A stretch of DNA of 64,000 nt from Croceibacterium aestuarii (GCF_030657335.1 NZ_CP131039.1:1504501-1568500); one strand, 5' to 3'; shown: positions 53,208 to 62,641, numbered from the stretch's first letter. Numbers and translations: made by a program. The notes: a model not told the origin generated them from the letters alone.

Positions 53208-55136
53208 TTTCGGCGCCTTGACCCGCGCGAGCAGCGCCTCGACCTGCACCTGGCTGCCTTCGGACACCGACAGTTCGGCCACGGTTCCCGCGAACGGCGC
53301 TGTGAGCGCGTGCTCCATCTTCATCGCCTCGAGCACCAGCAGCCGCTGCCCCACCTCGACCGCATCGCCCTCGGCGACATCGACCGCGATCACCTTGCCC
53401 GGCATCGGCGCGAGAATGTCGCCATCGTGGGCGGAGTGGTGGCCGGAGCCCTCGGGACGGGAAAGCCGGATGCGGTGTGCGAAGCCTTTCTCAAAATAGA
53501 TTCGTGTGGGGCCGTCGATGACACTTCGACGCAAGCTGTCATACGCCAACGCATGCGAGCCAACGGACGTCTCGGCAGTCTCCCCGTCTACCTCGAGGCG
53601 TACAGTTCGCTGTTGAGGAGCATTCAGTCGGAATCCGAAGCGAAGTTGCTGAAACTCATGCGCTAGATCGTTGAGGCCATCGGGCAGCAATTCAGTGGCA
53701 AAATCGTCCGCTGCGTATTGTAGTAGTGCGTCGTCGGCTTTGGGTGCTCCAATAAGCCTTTCGAGGTTGTCCCCAATGAACGCCGTCGTCATCGAACCCT
53801 CTCGGACATCCTCTTCATCGCATAGGCGCGCGAGAAACCACGCGTTGGTTCTGACTGGCTCGATTTCAACTGCTTCACAGGCGTTTGCTAGCAAATCGAG
53901 CGCTTCATTTCGATTTTTACCCCAGCAAATTATCTTGGCGATCATCGGGTCATAGAAAGGCGAAATTAGGTCTCGTTCTTCAACCCCCGTATCGACCCTC
54001 GGCTCACCGCCGGTGGCGACGCTTGCGATGCCGGTTTTCGGAAGCAGCATATAATCCAGCCGCCCTGTGCTCGGCAGGAACCCCTTCGCCGGATCCTCCG
54101 CATAGAGCCGCGCTTCGATCGCCCAACCGTCGATGCTCAGCTCGTCCTGCCTGAGCGGCAGCGGCTCGCCGCTCGCCACGCGCAGTTGCCATTCGACCAA
54201 ATCGACCCCGGTGATCTCTTCGGTCACCGGATGTTCGACCTGCAGGCGGGTGTTCATTTCCATGAAGAAGATGCGGTCGGCCTTGAGGCCTTCGGAAGCA
54301 TCGGCGATGAATTCGATGGTGCCGGCGCCGACATAGTCGACCGCCTTGGCGGCGCGCACGGCGGCGCCGCAGATCGCCTCACGCGTCGCTTCATCCATGC
54401 CGGGGGCGGGGGCTTCTTCGATGACCTTCTGGTGGCGCCGCTGCAGGCTGCAATCGCGCTCGAACAGATGGACGACATTGCCGTGCGTGTCGCCGAACAC
54501 CTGTACTTCGATATGCCGCGGGCTGGTGATCCATTTCTCCAGTAGGACCTCGTCGTTGGCAAAGCTCGACTTAGCTTCACGTTTGCAGGATTCGAGCGCG
54601 GCGAGGAAATCCTCCGGCGCATCGACCTTGCGCATCCCCTTGCCGCCGCCACCTGCGACGGCCTTTATGAGTACCGGATAACCGATTGAGTCCGCTTCTT
54701 TCTTGAGCCGTTCGGGAGACTGGTCTTCGCCGAGATAGCCCGGGGTAACCGGCACGCCGGCCTCCTGCATCACCTTCTTGGCCGCGTCCTTCAGGCCCAT
54801 CGCCTCGATGCTTTCGGGAGCGGGTCCGACCCAGGTGATCCCGGCGTCGATCACGGCGCGGGCGAAGTCCGCGTTCTCGCTCAGGAAACCGTAGCCGGGG
54901 TGGATAGCGTCGGCCCCGGTCTCCGTCGCGGCGGCGATGATCCTTTCGCCCACGAGGTAGCTCTCGGCCGCGGGCGAGGGGCCGATATGCACCGCTTCGC
55001 CGGCCATGCGGACATGCAGCGCCTTGGCGTCGGCGTCGGAATAGACCGCGACCGTGGCAATCCCCATCGCCTTCGCGGTGCGCATGACCCGGCAGGCGAT
55101 TTCGCCGCGGTTGGCTATCAGCAGCTTTCGTATCAT
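53205..55136 (-). CDS. Biotin-dependent acyl-CoA carboxylase alpha subunit (probably methylcrotonyl-CoA)
   Basis: 643 residues: biotin carboxylase domain (LLIANRGEIACRVMRTAKAM near 5-24, AVAGGGGKGMRKV ATP loop near 158, EMNTRLQVEHPVTE near 278) and a C-terminal biotinyl domain with the modified lysine in LEAMKMEHAL near 605. The length and layout fit 3-methylcrotonyl- or related acyl-CoA carboxylases; propionyl-CoA carboxylase is the alternative. No beta subunit lies nearby. ATG 55136 is part of a palindrome. The 3' half of the gene, about 53500-54000, is visibly poorer in GC than the rest. Confidence 0.85.
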   Translation of the reverse strand: MIRKLLIANRGEIACRVMRTAKAMGIATVAVYSDADAKALHVRMAGEAVHIGPSPAAESYLVGERIIAAATETGADAIHPGYGFLSENADFARAVIDAGITWVGPAPESIEAMGLKDAAKKVMQEAGVPVTPGYLGEDQSPERLKKEADSIGYPVLIKAVAGGGGKGMRKVDAPEDFLAALESCKREAKSSFANDEVLLEKWITSPRHIEVQVFGDTHGNVVHLFERDCSLQRRHQKVIEEAPAPGMDEATREAICGAAVRAAKAVDYVGAGTIEFIADASEGLKADRIFFMEMNTRLQVEHPVTEEITGVDLVEWQLRVASGEPLPLRQDELSIDGWAIEARLYAEDPAKGFLPSTGRLDYMLLPKTGIASVATGGEPRVDTGVEERDLISPFYDPMIAKIICWGKNRNEALDLLANACEAVEIEPVRTNAWFLARLCDEEDVREGSMTTAFIGDNLERLIGAPKADDALLQYAADDFATELLPDGLNDLAHEFQQLRFGFRLNAPQQRTVRLEVDGETAETSVGSHALAYDSLRRSVIDGPTRIYFEKGFAHRIRLSRPEGSGHHSAHDGDILAPMPGKVIAVDVAEGDAVEVGQRLLVLEAMKMEHALTAPFAGTVAELSVSEGSQVQVEALLARVKAPK

Positions 55137-55156
55137 CGGTAACCGGTTAGCCGATG
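55134..55156. promoter_or_regulatory. Palindrome at the carboxylase start codon
   Basis: CATCGG-TAACCGGTTA-G-CCGATG: a perfect 10-bp core palindrome with 6-bp flanking arms, covering the start codon and the short gap to crtB. It could be an operator for the carboxylase gene. Confidence 0.5.
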
Positions 55157-55176
55157 CATCGCGCAAGAGCTAGCCG

Positions 55177-56271
55177 TCACTCCTCGTCGGGCAGCGGGGT
55201 CATCGGCATAGGAGCGACGGGACCAGCCATGCGCGCGGCGGTCATCAGGCTGCCGCGCGTATGCTGCGGCCATTCTTCCGGCTCGGGCGCACCGCGCAAC
55301 GCTTCGACGAAAGCGCGGGCGACGAAGCCGAGCTTGGCCAGGCCGCCCGTATGGATACGATGATCCCATGCGTGCGGCCCCGCTGCGCGCACCTTGCGTC
55401 CGATCGCGCCGTAGATATTGGCGGCGGACAGCACCGCCCAGCGCTGGCGAAAGCGTAGTCCGTTGGCGCCGTAGCGCGCCGCAGCCTCGTGCACTTCGGC
55501 GAGGTCGAGCATCCGCCCGACCAGTTCGACCAGTTGCTCGCGGTACTCGGGCCGCAGCCGCATGCCGGGCGGCAGGTCGGCCTCGGCCTGCCACTCGGTC
55601 GGGATGTAGCAGCGCCCCGCGGCATCGTCGTCGGACACATCGCGGGCGATGTTGACCAGCTGGAAGGCAAGCCCGAGATCGCAGGCGCGGTCGAGCGTCT
55701 CGTGGTCCTCGCCCGAGACGCCCATGACCTTGGCCATCATCACCCCGACCGCGCCCGCGACGTGGAAGCAATAGCGCATCAGGTCTTCCTCGGTGCGCGG
55801 GCGCCAGCCCTGCGCATCGAGCGCGAAGCCCTCGATCACGTCGTCGGCCTCTTCCTTGGTTAGGCGGCATTCGGCGCTGACCTGGTTGAAGGCGTCGAAG
55901 GCCAGTTCGGCCGTCGGTTGGCCTTGCAGCGCACGTTCGGTGAGAATGCGGATGGCAAGAATGCGCTGCTTGTTGCTGGCGTCGTCGAGCTTGAGCACGC
56001 TGACAGGCGCGCTCTGGCCATGGTCCTGCCCGTCGGCGATGTCGTCGCAGCGCCGGCACCATGCATAGAGCAGCCAGACCCGCTCGCGCGTCGGCTTGTC
56101 GAACAGCTTGCTGGCTAGCGAGAAGCTCTTGCTGCCGCGCGCGATCGACTTTTTTGCTTGGCGCACCAGCGCCGCCCGTTCGCGTCCCCCGCCGACCTGG
56201 CGCGGGGTCTGCCGCAATATGCTGGACGAAACCAGCCGCCGGTTACCGAACCGCAGGATGCGTCCCGGCAT
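55177..56271 (-). CDS. crtB: Phytoene synthase
   Basis: 364 residues. It condenses two geranylgeranyl diphosphates to phytoene. The two Asp-rich motifs are WCRRCDDIADG near 70-80 and NIARDVSDDDAAGRCYIP near 205-222. ATG 56271 abuts the stop codon of the LOG gene (TAGATG), so it is the last crt gene of the operon crtY-crtI-LOG-crtB. Confidence 0.93.
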   Translation of the reverse strand: MPGRILRFGNRRLVSSSILRQTPRQVGGGRERAALVRQAKKSIARGSKSFSLASKLFDKPTRERVWLLYAWCRRCDDIADGQDHGQSAPVSVLKLDDASNKQRILAIRILTERALQGQPTAELAFDAFNQVSAECRLTKEEADDVIEGFALDAQGWRPRTEEDLMRYCFHVAGAVGVMMAKVMGVSGEDHETLDRACDLGLAFQLVNIARDVSDDDAAGRCYIPTEWQAEADLPPGMRLRPEYREQLVELVGRMLDLAEVHEAAARYGANGLRFRQRWAVLSAANIYGAIGRKVRAAGPHAWDHRIHTGGLAKLGFVARAFVEALRGAPEPEEWPQHTRGSLMTAARMAGPVAPMPMTPLPDEE

Positions 56272-56853
56272 CTAGAGGTCCTCGGCCTTCATCTGGAAGA
56301 TCGGCGTGTGCGGCCTGTATTCGGCCATGCGTTCGAGCAGGGCAGGCAGTTCGACTTCGGCGATGATGATGCCCTGATGCGCCGGGCGGACGAAGCCGAC
56401 CTCGGCCATGTGGCGATTGAATTCGAGCAGCCCGTCGTAGAACCCGAAGGCGTTGAGCACGCCGACGGGCTTGTTGTGGTAGCCGAGCTGGGCCCAGCTG
56501 ACCGCTTCCCACAGCTCGTCCATCGTGCCGACCCCGCCGGGGATGGTCAGGAACCCGTCGCTGAGGTCGGTGAAGGCCTGCTTGCGCTCGTGCATGTTGG
56601 CGACGACCTTGAGGTCCGTGCACTCAAGGTTGGCGACCTCGGCCTTGATCATGGCTTCGGGAATGACGCCGATGACCTCGCCGCCTGCGTGCAGCGCGCC
56701 GCTCGCCAGCGCACCCATCAGCCCGAGCCGCCCACCGCCGTAGACCACCCCGACCCCGCGCGCAGCCAGGGTCGCTCCGACCTCGCGGGCCAGCTCGATG
56801 TAGCGCGAGTCTTCCGGCGTGGCGGAGCCGCAATAGACGGCGAGGCGGTTCAC
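56272..56853 (-). CDS. LOG-family phosphoribohydrolase (TIGR00730)
   Basis: 193 residues. LOG proteins cleave cytokinin riboside 5'-monophosphates or AMP-like nucleotides to base and ribose 5-phosphate. Motifs are GVVYGGGRLGLMG near 36-48 and the catalytic PGGVGTMDELWEA near 105-117. The GTG at 56853 shares GTGA with the crtI stop and its own stop abuts crtB, so it is embedded in the carotenoid operon although its chemistry is unrelated. Confidence 0.9.
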   Translation of the reverse strand: MNRLAVYCGSATPEDSRYIELAREVGATLAARGVGVVYGGGRLGLMGALASGALHAGGEVIGVIPEAMIKAEVANLECTDLKVVANMHERKQAFTDLSDGFLTIPGGVGTMDELWEAVSWAQLGYHNKPVGVLNAFGFYDGLLEFNRHMAEVGFVRPAHQGIIIAEVELPALLERMAEYRPHTPIFQMKAEDL

Positions 56854-58343
56854 TGGGCCAGATCCTCCAGCATCAGCCCGGCAGTCGCCTTGGCGCTGCC
56901 GACCACTCCGGGAATGCCTGCCCCGGGGTGCGTTCCTGCGCCGACAAGGTAGAAATTCCCGATCACGTCGTCCCTGTTGTGCCCGCGGAACCAAGCGCTC
57001 TGGGTGAGGATCGGTTCCAGCGAGAAGGCGCTGCCGACATGGGCGTGCAGGTCGTGGGCGAAGTCGCTTGGGGCGTAGTGGAACTTGGTGACGATGCGAT
57101 CGTGGATGTCGGGGATCAGGCGCCGCCCGACCTCGTCGAGGATGCGCTTTTCGAGCTTCGGCCCGACCTCGTTCCAGTCGATCGTCAGCTTGCCCATATG
57201 CGCCACCGGGATGAGCGCGTAGAACGTGCTCTTCCCCTGCGGCGCCATGCTCGGATCGGTCACCGTGGGGTGATGGAGGTAGATCGAGAAGTCCTGCGGC
57301 AGAACGCCGCGGTCGTAGATGTCCTCGAGCAGCCCTTTGTAACGCGGGCCGAACAGGATCATGTGGTGCGGGATGCCCGGCCAGGTGCCCTCGATCCCGA
57401 AATGGACCACGAACAGGCTCGGGCTGAAGCGTTTCTTCGCCAGCGACCGGCCCATCTCGTCGCCGCGCTTGGTGCCGCCGAGCAGGTCGCGGTAGGAATG
57501 GACGATGTCGGCATTGCTGGCGGCGGCGTGAAACGCCTCGCGCCAGCCGCTCTCGGTCTGCACTTCGGACGCGCGGTTGCCGATGGTGTGGACGCGGACC
57601 ACTGGGTCGCCGAGGCGGATCGTGCCGCCCAGCCGCTCGAACAGGCGGACCATGCCGGCGACGAGCCGGTTTGTCCCGCCGCGCGCCCACCAGACCCCGC
57701 CGTCCTTTTCCAGCTTGTGGATCAGCGCGTAGATCGCGCTGGTGGTCATCGGGCTGCCGCCGACCAGCAGCGTGTGGAAGCTCAACGCTTCGCGCAGCTT
57801 CTCGTTGCGCACGTACTTGGAGACCACGGAATAGACGCTGCGCCAGGCCTGGTGCTTGGCCAGCGCCGGGGCCGCCTTGAGCATCGACTTGAAGTCGAGG
57901 AACGGCACCGTGCCGAGCTTGACGTAACCTTCCTCGTAGACCGCTGCGGAATATTCGAGGAACGCGTCGTAGCCGGCGATGTCGGCGGGATCGAGCTTGC
58001 CGATCTCGCCGCGCAGCAGCTTGTCGTCGTTCGAATAGTCGAAATTCGTGCCGTCGGGCCAGTTGAGGCGGTAGAACGGCATGACCTTCATCAGTTCGAC
58101 ATCGTCGCGGATGTCGCTGCCCGACAGGTTCCACAGTTCCTCGAGGCAGGCCGGGTCGGTAATGACCGTCGGCCCGGCGTCGAAGGTAAAGCCCTCGCGC
58201 TGCCAGTGGTAGGCGCGGCCGCCGGGCTTGTCGCGCCCCTCGACGATCGTCGTCTGCACCCCCGCCGATTGCAGGCGGATGGCAAGCGCGAGGCCGCCGA
58301 ATCCGCTGCCGATTACGCAGGCGCGCTTGCTCTCAACGGTCAT
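56850..58343 (-). CDS. crtI: Phytoene desaturase
   Basis: 497 residues. It converts phytoene to lycopene by four desaturations. FAD motif ACVIGSGFGGLALAIRLQSA near 8-27, FDAGPTVITDP near 56 and the C-terminal YLVGAGTHPGAGIPGVVGSA near 465 are diagnostic for bacterial CrtI. ATG 58343 overlaps the crtY stop as ATGA. Confidence 0.95.
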   Translation of the reverse strand: MTVESKRACVIGSGFGGLALAIRLQSAGVQTTIVEGRDKPGGRAYHWQREGFTFDAGPTVITDPACLEELWNLSGSDIRDDVELMKVMPFYRLNWPDGTNFDYSNDDKLLRGEIGKLDPADIAGYDAFLEYSAAVYEEGYVKLGTVPFLDFKSMLKAAPALAKHQAWRSVYSVVSKYVRNEKLREALSFHTLLVGGSPMTTSAIYALIHKLEKDGGVWWARGGTNRLVAGMVRLFERLGGTIRLGDPVVRVHTIGNRASEVQTESGWREAFHAAASNADIVHSYRDLLGGTKRGDEMGRSLAKKRFSPSLFVVHFGIEGTWPGIPHHMILFGPRYKGLLEDIYDRGVLPQDFSIYLHHPTVTDPSMAPQGKSTFYALIPVAHMGKLTIDWNEVGPKLEKRILDEVGRRLIPDIHDRIVTKFHYAPSDFAHDLHAHVGSAFSLEPILTQSAWFRGHNRDDVIGNFYLVGAGTHPGAGIPGVVGSAKATAGLMLEDLAQ

Positions 58344-59521
58344 TCGGTCGGTTCCAGGGTTGGGCGCGAGGTGGTGAGTGCGGCAAACGCGCGCGAGATC
58401 GGGACAGGGGGACGACCGCACACGACGCGGCGGCGATCGGCGCGGGTCGAGCGGGCGGCGTAGAAGCGTTCCACCAGCCCTTCGTCGAGGCTGTAGAATC
58501 GCGCGAAAACCCGCCAACGTTCATGGCTGCGGGCGGCGCCGAACAGCATCGAACCGAGCCGGCGGTAGAATTTCGTTTCGCTCCAGTGCTTGCGGGCCCG
58601 CGCGCCGAGCATGGCAGACAGTCGCTCGCCGGTCAGGTCTCCAGCTCGGGCAATGGCGTTCGCCGTCGCCGCGGCGAAGGGCAGGGTGTAGCTGGTCAGC
58701 GGATGGAGGAACCCGGCACCCGCTCCCGCGCGAGCGACCCCCGCGGTGCGTTCTTCGGCCTGCCAGCGGGCAAAACTGCCGCCGGTCACCACCGGCAGAA
58801 CGCCGGTTTCGGAACCGAGGTCTTCGCCGCGCCAGCCGTTGTCCTCGCAGTAGCTGTCGATGCGGTCCGAAAGCAGGCTGCGGTCGAGCTGCGGCCGATC
58901 CTGGTAGTACGTGTCTTCGACGAACAGCTCGTCGGCGCCGAGCGGGAGGACATAGACGAACCGGTAACCGTCCTCCTGACCGACCCTGGCATCCATGATC
59001 ATGGGCCGCGCCACCTGGTGCGGCCGCTCGGTACGCAGGTGACGGCCGAGAAAGACCTGCCAGCCGCCCGAAAGGTGACGTGTCGGGGCGAAACCGCGGC
59101 AGTCGATCACCGCACGCGCGCCGACCCAGCCGCCGTCCTCGAGGAACACGCCGTCGGCGAGCAGGATTTTGGCCTTGCGCTTGGTCATGATCGCCCCCGG
59201 AGCCAACTCGCGCTGGAGCGCCGCGGCGAAATCCTCGCTCGATAGCGAGTTGTAGGCGGTGCCGAGATGGCGGACCCTGCCCGGGAATGCCACGTCATAG
59301 CCGTCGCCCCAGCGCGTCGTGCGGAACGCCCCCAACAGTTGCCGGCCCGCCTCGTCGAGGTCGCTTTCGAACCAGCTCCAGCGGTGGTTGCCGCCCGGCG
59401 CCGCGCCGCTTTCGATGAGGCGGACGGAAACCTCCGGACGGGCCCGGCGCAGAGCCAGTGCGATGAGGCCTCCGGCGAGACCCCCGCCGACAATCGCAAT
59501 GTCGCATGTACGTCCGGGCAT
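58340..59521 (-). CDS. crtY: Lycopene beta-cyclase
   Basis: 393 residues. It cyclises lycopene ends to beta-carotene. Flavin motif DIAIVGGGLAGGLIALAL at 7-24, the HRWSWF segment near 46, RFVYVLPLGADELFVEDTYY near 195-214 and GAGFLHPLTSYTLP near 280 are typical of CrtY. First gene of the minus-strand carotenoid operon; no hydroxylase or ketolase is in the window. Confidence 0.94.
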   Translation of the reverse strand: MPGRTCDIAIVGGGLAGGLIALALRRARPEVSVRLIESGAAPGGNHRWSWFESDLDEAGRQLLGAFRTTRWGDGYDVAFPGRVRHLGTAYNSLSSEDFAAALQRELAPGAIMTKRKAKILLADGVFLEDGGWVGARAVIDCRGFAPTRHLSGGWQVFLGRHLRTERPHQVARPMIMDARVGQEDGYRFVYVLPLGADELFVEDTYYQDRPQLDRSLLSDRIDSYCEDNGWRGEDLGSETGVLPVVTGGSFARWQAEERTAGVARAGAGAGFLHPLTSYTLPFAAATANAIARAGDLTGERLSAMLGARARKHWSETKFYRRLGSMLFGAARSHERWRVFARFYSLDEGLVERFYAARSTRADRRRVVCGRPPVPISRAFAALTTSRPTLEPTE

Positions 59522-59580
59522 TGCAGTCGCCTTAGCCTATGGGGATTGCATGGCAACTGCCGTGCTTGCACAAGCCGGCG

Positions 59581-60165
59581 ATGAACCGACTGCTTCCCGA
59601 CCGCCGCGGCCTCTTCGCGACCCTGGCGCTGATCGTGATCGCCGCCGCCGTCCTGCTGGCAATGGGCCGCAACCCGATCTGCGAATGCGGCTACGTCAAG
59701 CTGTGGCACGGCGTGGTGCAGTCGTCGGAGAATTCGCAGCATGTCACCGATTGGTATTCGCCGAGCCACTTCACTCACGGGCTGATCATGTACTTCGTCG
59801 CGTGGCTGCTGTGGTCGAGGCTCAGGCTGTTCGGCGGACGCCCGGCGCGTTGGGCGCTGCCGATCGCGGTCGCGGTCGAGGCGGCATGGGAGATCGCCGA
59901 AAACACGCCGATGGTCATCGACCGCTACCGCGCGGTGACGGTCAGCTTCGGCTATTCGGGAGACAGCGTGGTCAATTCGCTCAGCGACATCGGCTGGATG
60001 ACGATCGGCTTCCTCGTCGCCGCGCGAATCCCGGTGAAATTCAGCGTGGCGCTGGCGGTGTTTCTCGAACTTCTCACGCTCTACACCATCCGCGACAACC
60101 TGACGCTCAACGTGGTGATGCTGTTCTGGCCGATCGAGGCGATCCGCCAGTGGCAGGCGGGTTAG
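59581..60165 (+). CDS. DUF2585 (UPF0314) membrane protein
   Basis: 194 residues with about four hydrophobic segments. The segment DWYSPSHFTHGLIMYFVAWL and EAAWEIAENTPMVIDRYR are characteristic of DUF2585 proteins of alphaproteobacteria, whose function is not known. I start at ATG 59581; an in-frame ATG at 59539 has a leader of no clear character. It is divergent from crtY. Confidence 0.8.
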   Translation: MNRLLPDRRGLFATLALIVIAAAVLLAMGRNPICECGYVKLWHGVVQSSENSQHVTDWYSPSHFTHGLIMYFVAWLLWSRLRLFGGRPARWALPIAVAVEAAWEIAENTPMVIDRYRAVTVSFGYSGDSVVNSLSDIGWMTIGFLVAARIPVKFSVALAVFLELLTLYTIRDNLTLNVVMLFWPIEAIRQWQAG

Positions 60166-60237
60166 ACAACCGGTTGCGCTTGTAACCGCCCGCTGCGCGC
60201 TCTAGCGCACCGCAATGCCGACATCCCGGAGACACCC

Positions 60238-62049
60238 TTGAAGCCCTTCCTCTCCGTCGCCCTCCTTGCCGCCGCTGCTTGCTCGCTCGGCGGCTGCGCC
60301 ACGACCGCACAGGGCGATACGGCACAAGGCACCGCGACCAGCCCGCACCAGCGCCTGTTCGCCGCCTTCACGGCGGCCGACGAGGCCGACCTCAAGCTCA
60401 ATCCCCTCGACGCGCTGAGCCGCGGCGACATGCGCTATGCCGAGCATTTCGGCGACTACGATTCGGATTCCTACTACGCGGCTGAAAAGCGCCAGGCGCA
60501 GGCCAACCTGGCAGCGCTGCGCGGGATCGACCGCGCCGCGCTCTCGCCGACCGACCGCATCGCCTACGACGTCTTCGCCTGGAACCAGCGCAACGCGCTC
60601 GCCGGTCTCGCCGACGATATCCTGCCGTTCACCCAGGTCCGCCCGGTCAACCACTACGCCAGCTGGCAGGTCTACTACCCGACCATCGCCAGCGGGCAGG
60701 GCAGCGCCCCGTTCGAGACGCTCGCGGACTACGAGAACAATCTCAAGCGCCACGCCGAATACGTAGCCTGGATCGATCGCGCGATCGCCCGGATGCGCGA
60801 GGGACTGGCGAGCGGCGTGGTCGAGAGCCGGATGACCATCGACCGCACCATCGAACAGCTCGATGCGCAGCTGGCCGCGCCGATCGAGGATTCGCCGTTC
60901 TATGGCCCGGTGAAGCAGTTTCCCGAGGGTTTCAGCGCCGCCGACAAGGCCCGCCTGACGGCGGCGTACCGGCGCAGGGTGGGCGATATCCTGGCCGCCT
61001 ATCGCCGCCTCGATACCTTCCTCAAGGACGAATACGCGCCGCGCGCCCGCAAGGACCCGGGCCTGTGGGCTATGAAAGGCGGCGACAAGGTCTACCGCCA
61101 GTTGATCGAGCGCTACACCACGCTCCCGCTCGATCCCGAGCAGGTTCACCAGACCGGCCTCAGCGAAGTCGCGCGGATTCTCGATGCGATGCGCGAAACG
61201 CAGAAGGAACTCGGCTTCGAGGGCACGCTGCAGGACTACTTCACCTGGCTGCGCACCGATCCGCGCTTCAAGCGCAAGACCGTGCAGGAGAAGATCGACG
61301 CCTTCAACCGCATCTCCAGGATGGTCGAAGCCAAGGCGCCCGAATACTTCGCGCAGCTCCCCAAGCTGCCGCTCGAAGTTCGTCCGGTCGAAGCGTTCCG
61401 CGAGAAATACGCCGCCGAAGCTTCCTACAACGAAGGCTCGCCGGACGGTTCGCGCCCGGGAATCTTCTACTACAGCACCTACGATCTGCCGGCGCGCACC
61501 ACGCCGAACGAAGTGACGCTCTACATGCACGAGGCAGAGCCCGGGCACCATTTCCAGATCAGCATGGCGATGGAGAACGAGAGTCTGCCCAATTTCATGC
61601 GCTTCGGCGGCAACACCGCCTATGTCGAAGGCTGGGCGCTCTATGCCGAGACGCTCGGCTACGACATGGGCTTCTACGACGACCCGGCCTCGCGCTTCGG
61701 CACGCTCAACGACGAGATGCTGCGCGCCATGCGGCTGGTCGTCGATACCGGAATTCATGCCAAGGGCTGGAGCCGCGAGCAGGCGATCCAGTACATGACC
61801 GACAATTCGGCGCTGGGCCTCGAGGACATTCGCGCCGAGGTCGAGCGCTATATCGCGATGCCGGGACAGGCGCTGGCCTACAAGACCGGGGCGATGACCA
61901 TCCAGCGGCTGCGGGCCAAGGCGGAAAAGGAACTCGGCGACAAGTTCGACATCCGCGAATTCCACGCCCAGGTGCTGAACACCGGCGCGCTGCCGCTGCC
62001 GGTCCTCGAAGCGAAGATCGACGCCTGGATCGCCGCGAGCAAGGCCTGA
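60238..62049 (+). CDS. DUF885 metallopeptidase-like lipoprotein
   Basis: 603 residues with a lipobox (SLGGCATT). The DUF885 domain carries the zinc motif MHEAEPGHHFQ near 429-439 and the downstream glutamate in YVEGWALYAE near 463. It probably hydrolyses peptides in the periplasm. Start is a TTG at 60238 preceded by cggagacaccc. Confidence 0.87.
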   Translation: MKPFLSVALLAAAACSLGGCATTAQGDTAQGTATSPHQRLFAAFTAADEADLKLNPLDALSRGDMRYAEHFGDYDSDSYYAAEKRQAQANLAALRGIDRAALSPTDRIAYDVFAWNQRNALAGLADDILPFTQVRPVNHYASWQVYYPTIASGQGSAPFETLADYENNLKRHAEYVAWIDRAIARMREGLASGVVESRMTIDRTIEQLDAQLAAPIEDSPFYGPVKQFPEGFSAADKARLTAAYRRRVGDILAAYRRLDTFLKDEYAPRARKDPGLWAMKGGDKVYRQLIERYTTLPLDPEQVHQTGLSEVARILDAMRETQKELGFEGTLQDYFTWLRTDPRFKRKTVQEKIDAFNRISRMVEAKAPEYFAQLPKLPLEVRPVEAFREKYAAEASYNEGSPDGSRPGIFYYSTYDLPARTTPNEVTLYMHEAEPGHHFQISMAMENESLPNFMRFGGNTAYVEGWALYAETLGYDMGFYDDPASRFGTLNDEMLRAMRLVVDTGIHAKGWSREQAIQYMTDNSALGLEDIRAEVERYIAMPGQALAYKTGAMTIQRLRAKAEKELGDKFDIREFHAQVLNTGALPLPVLEAKIDAWIAASKA

Positions 62050-62064
62050 TCCGCCGCGGCGGAT
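62049..62064. terminator. Palindrome between convergent genes
   Basis: Perfect 16-bp palindrome atccgccgcggcggat beginning on the last base of the DUF885 gene, in the short gap to the convergent membrane-protein gene. It has no loop or T run, so a terminator role is uncertain. Confidence 0.3.
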
Positions 62065-62086
62065 TCGCCGTCTCAGCTCCGCAGGA

Positions 62087-62296
62087 TCATGCCCCGGTGG
62101 CGCAGGCTTTCTTGCCCTTGGCCATCCAGACGAGGCCGGCGAGCGCCAGGCCGATCGGCACGCCCACGACCGCGCCAAGCGCGGCGTCTGAGAGCTCGAG
62201 CTTGCCAAGCAGCGGAAGCAGGATAGCAGGCAGGACTGCCGGCATCACGACGATCGAAAGGAAGCGTGCGCGCGGGTTTCTGGGTTTGCTTGTCAT
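62087..62296 (-). CDS. Small two-helix membrane protein
   Basis: 69 residues with two hydrophobic segments (LSIVVMPAVLPAILLPLLG and GAVVGVPIGLALAGLVWMA) and a basic N-terminus. The ATG at 62296 has an almost perfect ribosome site (aaaggaggt). It follows the winged-helix gene by 33 bp and is probably the last member of that operon. Function unknown. Confidence 0.7.
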   Translation of the reverse strand: MTSKPRNPRARFLSIVVMPAVLPAILLPLLGKLELSDAALGAVVGVPIGLALAGLVWMAKGKKACATGA

Positions 62297-62329
62297 GTGA
62301 AAGGTACCTCCTTTGTGGGTCTATCCGCC

Positions 62330-62641
62330 CTACTGGGCGGCGACTGCCTGTTCGGCGCTGTCGATCAATGCCTGCAGCGCGCTCATGTGCGACGCGAAGG
62401 CGGCGCGGCCCTTGCGGGTGAAACTTGCCCAGGTCCGCGAGCGTCCGTCGAGCGGGCTCTTCTTGAGGCTCACGTAGCCGGCCTCGACCAGCGCCGCGAG
62501 ATGCTTGGAGAGCACCGAATCGCTCACGCCAGTGATCTCGCGCAGCTTGGCGAATTCGGCGCTGTCCGCGGTCGCCAGCACGGTGGCGATCTGCAACCGG
62601 GCCGGCGCGTGGAGCTGCGGGTCGAGTACGACCGGAGTCAC
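62330..62641 (-). CDS. Winged-helix transcriptional regulator
   Basis: 103 residues, little more than one DNA-binding domain: LHAPARLQIATVLATADSAE, a recognition region TGVSDSVLSKHLAALVEAGY, and wing (GRSRTWASFTRKGRAAF). This is the small ArsR/MarR-like group (HTH_34) with no effector domain. The GTG at 62641 shares GTGA with the upstream membrane-protein gene and has ggag upstream. It probably represses its own operon through the inverted repeats at 63903-63979, with release depending on a membrane partner, by analogy to SdpR/SdpI; this is inference. Confidence 0.83.
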   Translation of the reverse strand: MTPVVLDPQLHAPARLQIATVLATADSAEFAKLREITGVSDSVLSKHLAALVEAGYVSLKKSPLDGRSRTWASFTRKGRAAFASHMSALQALIDSAEQAVAAQ

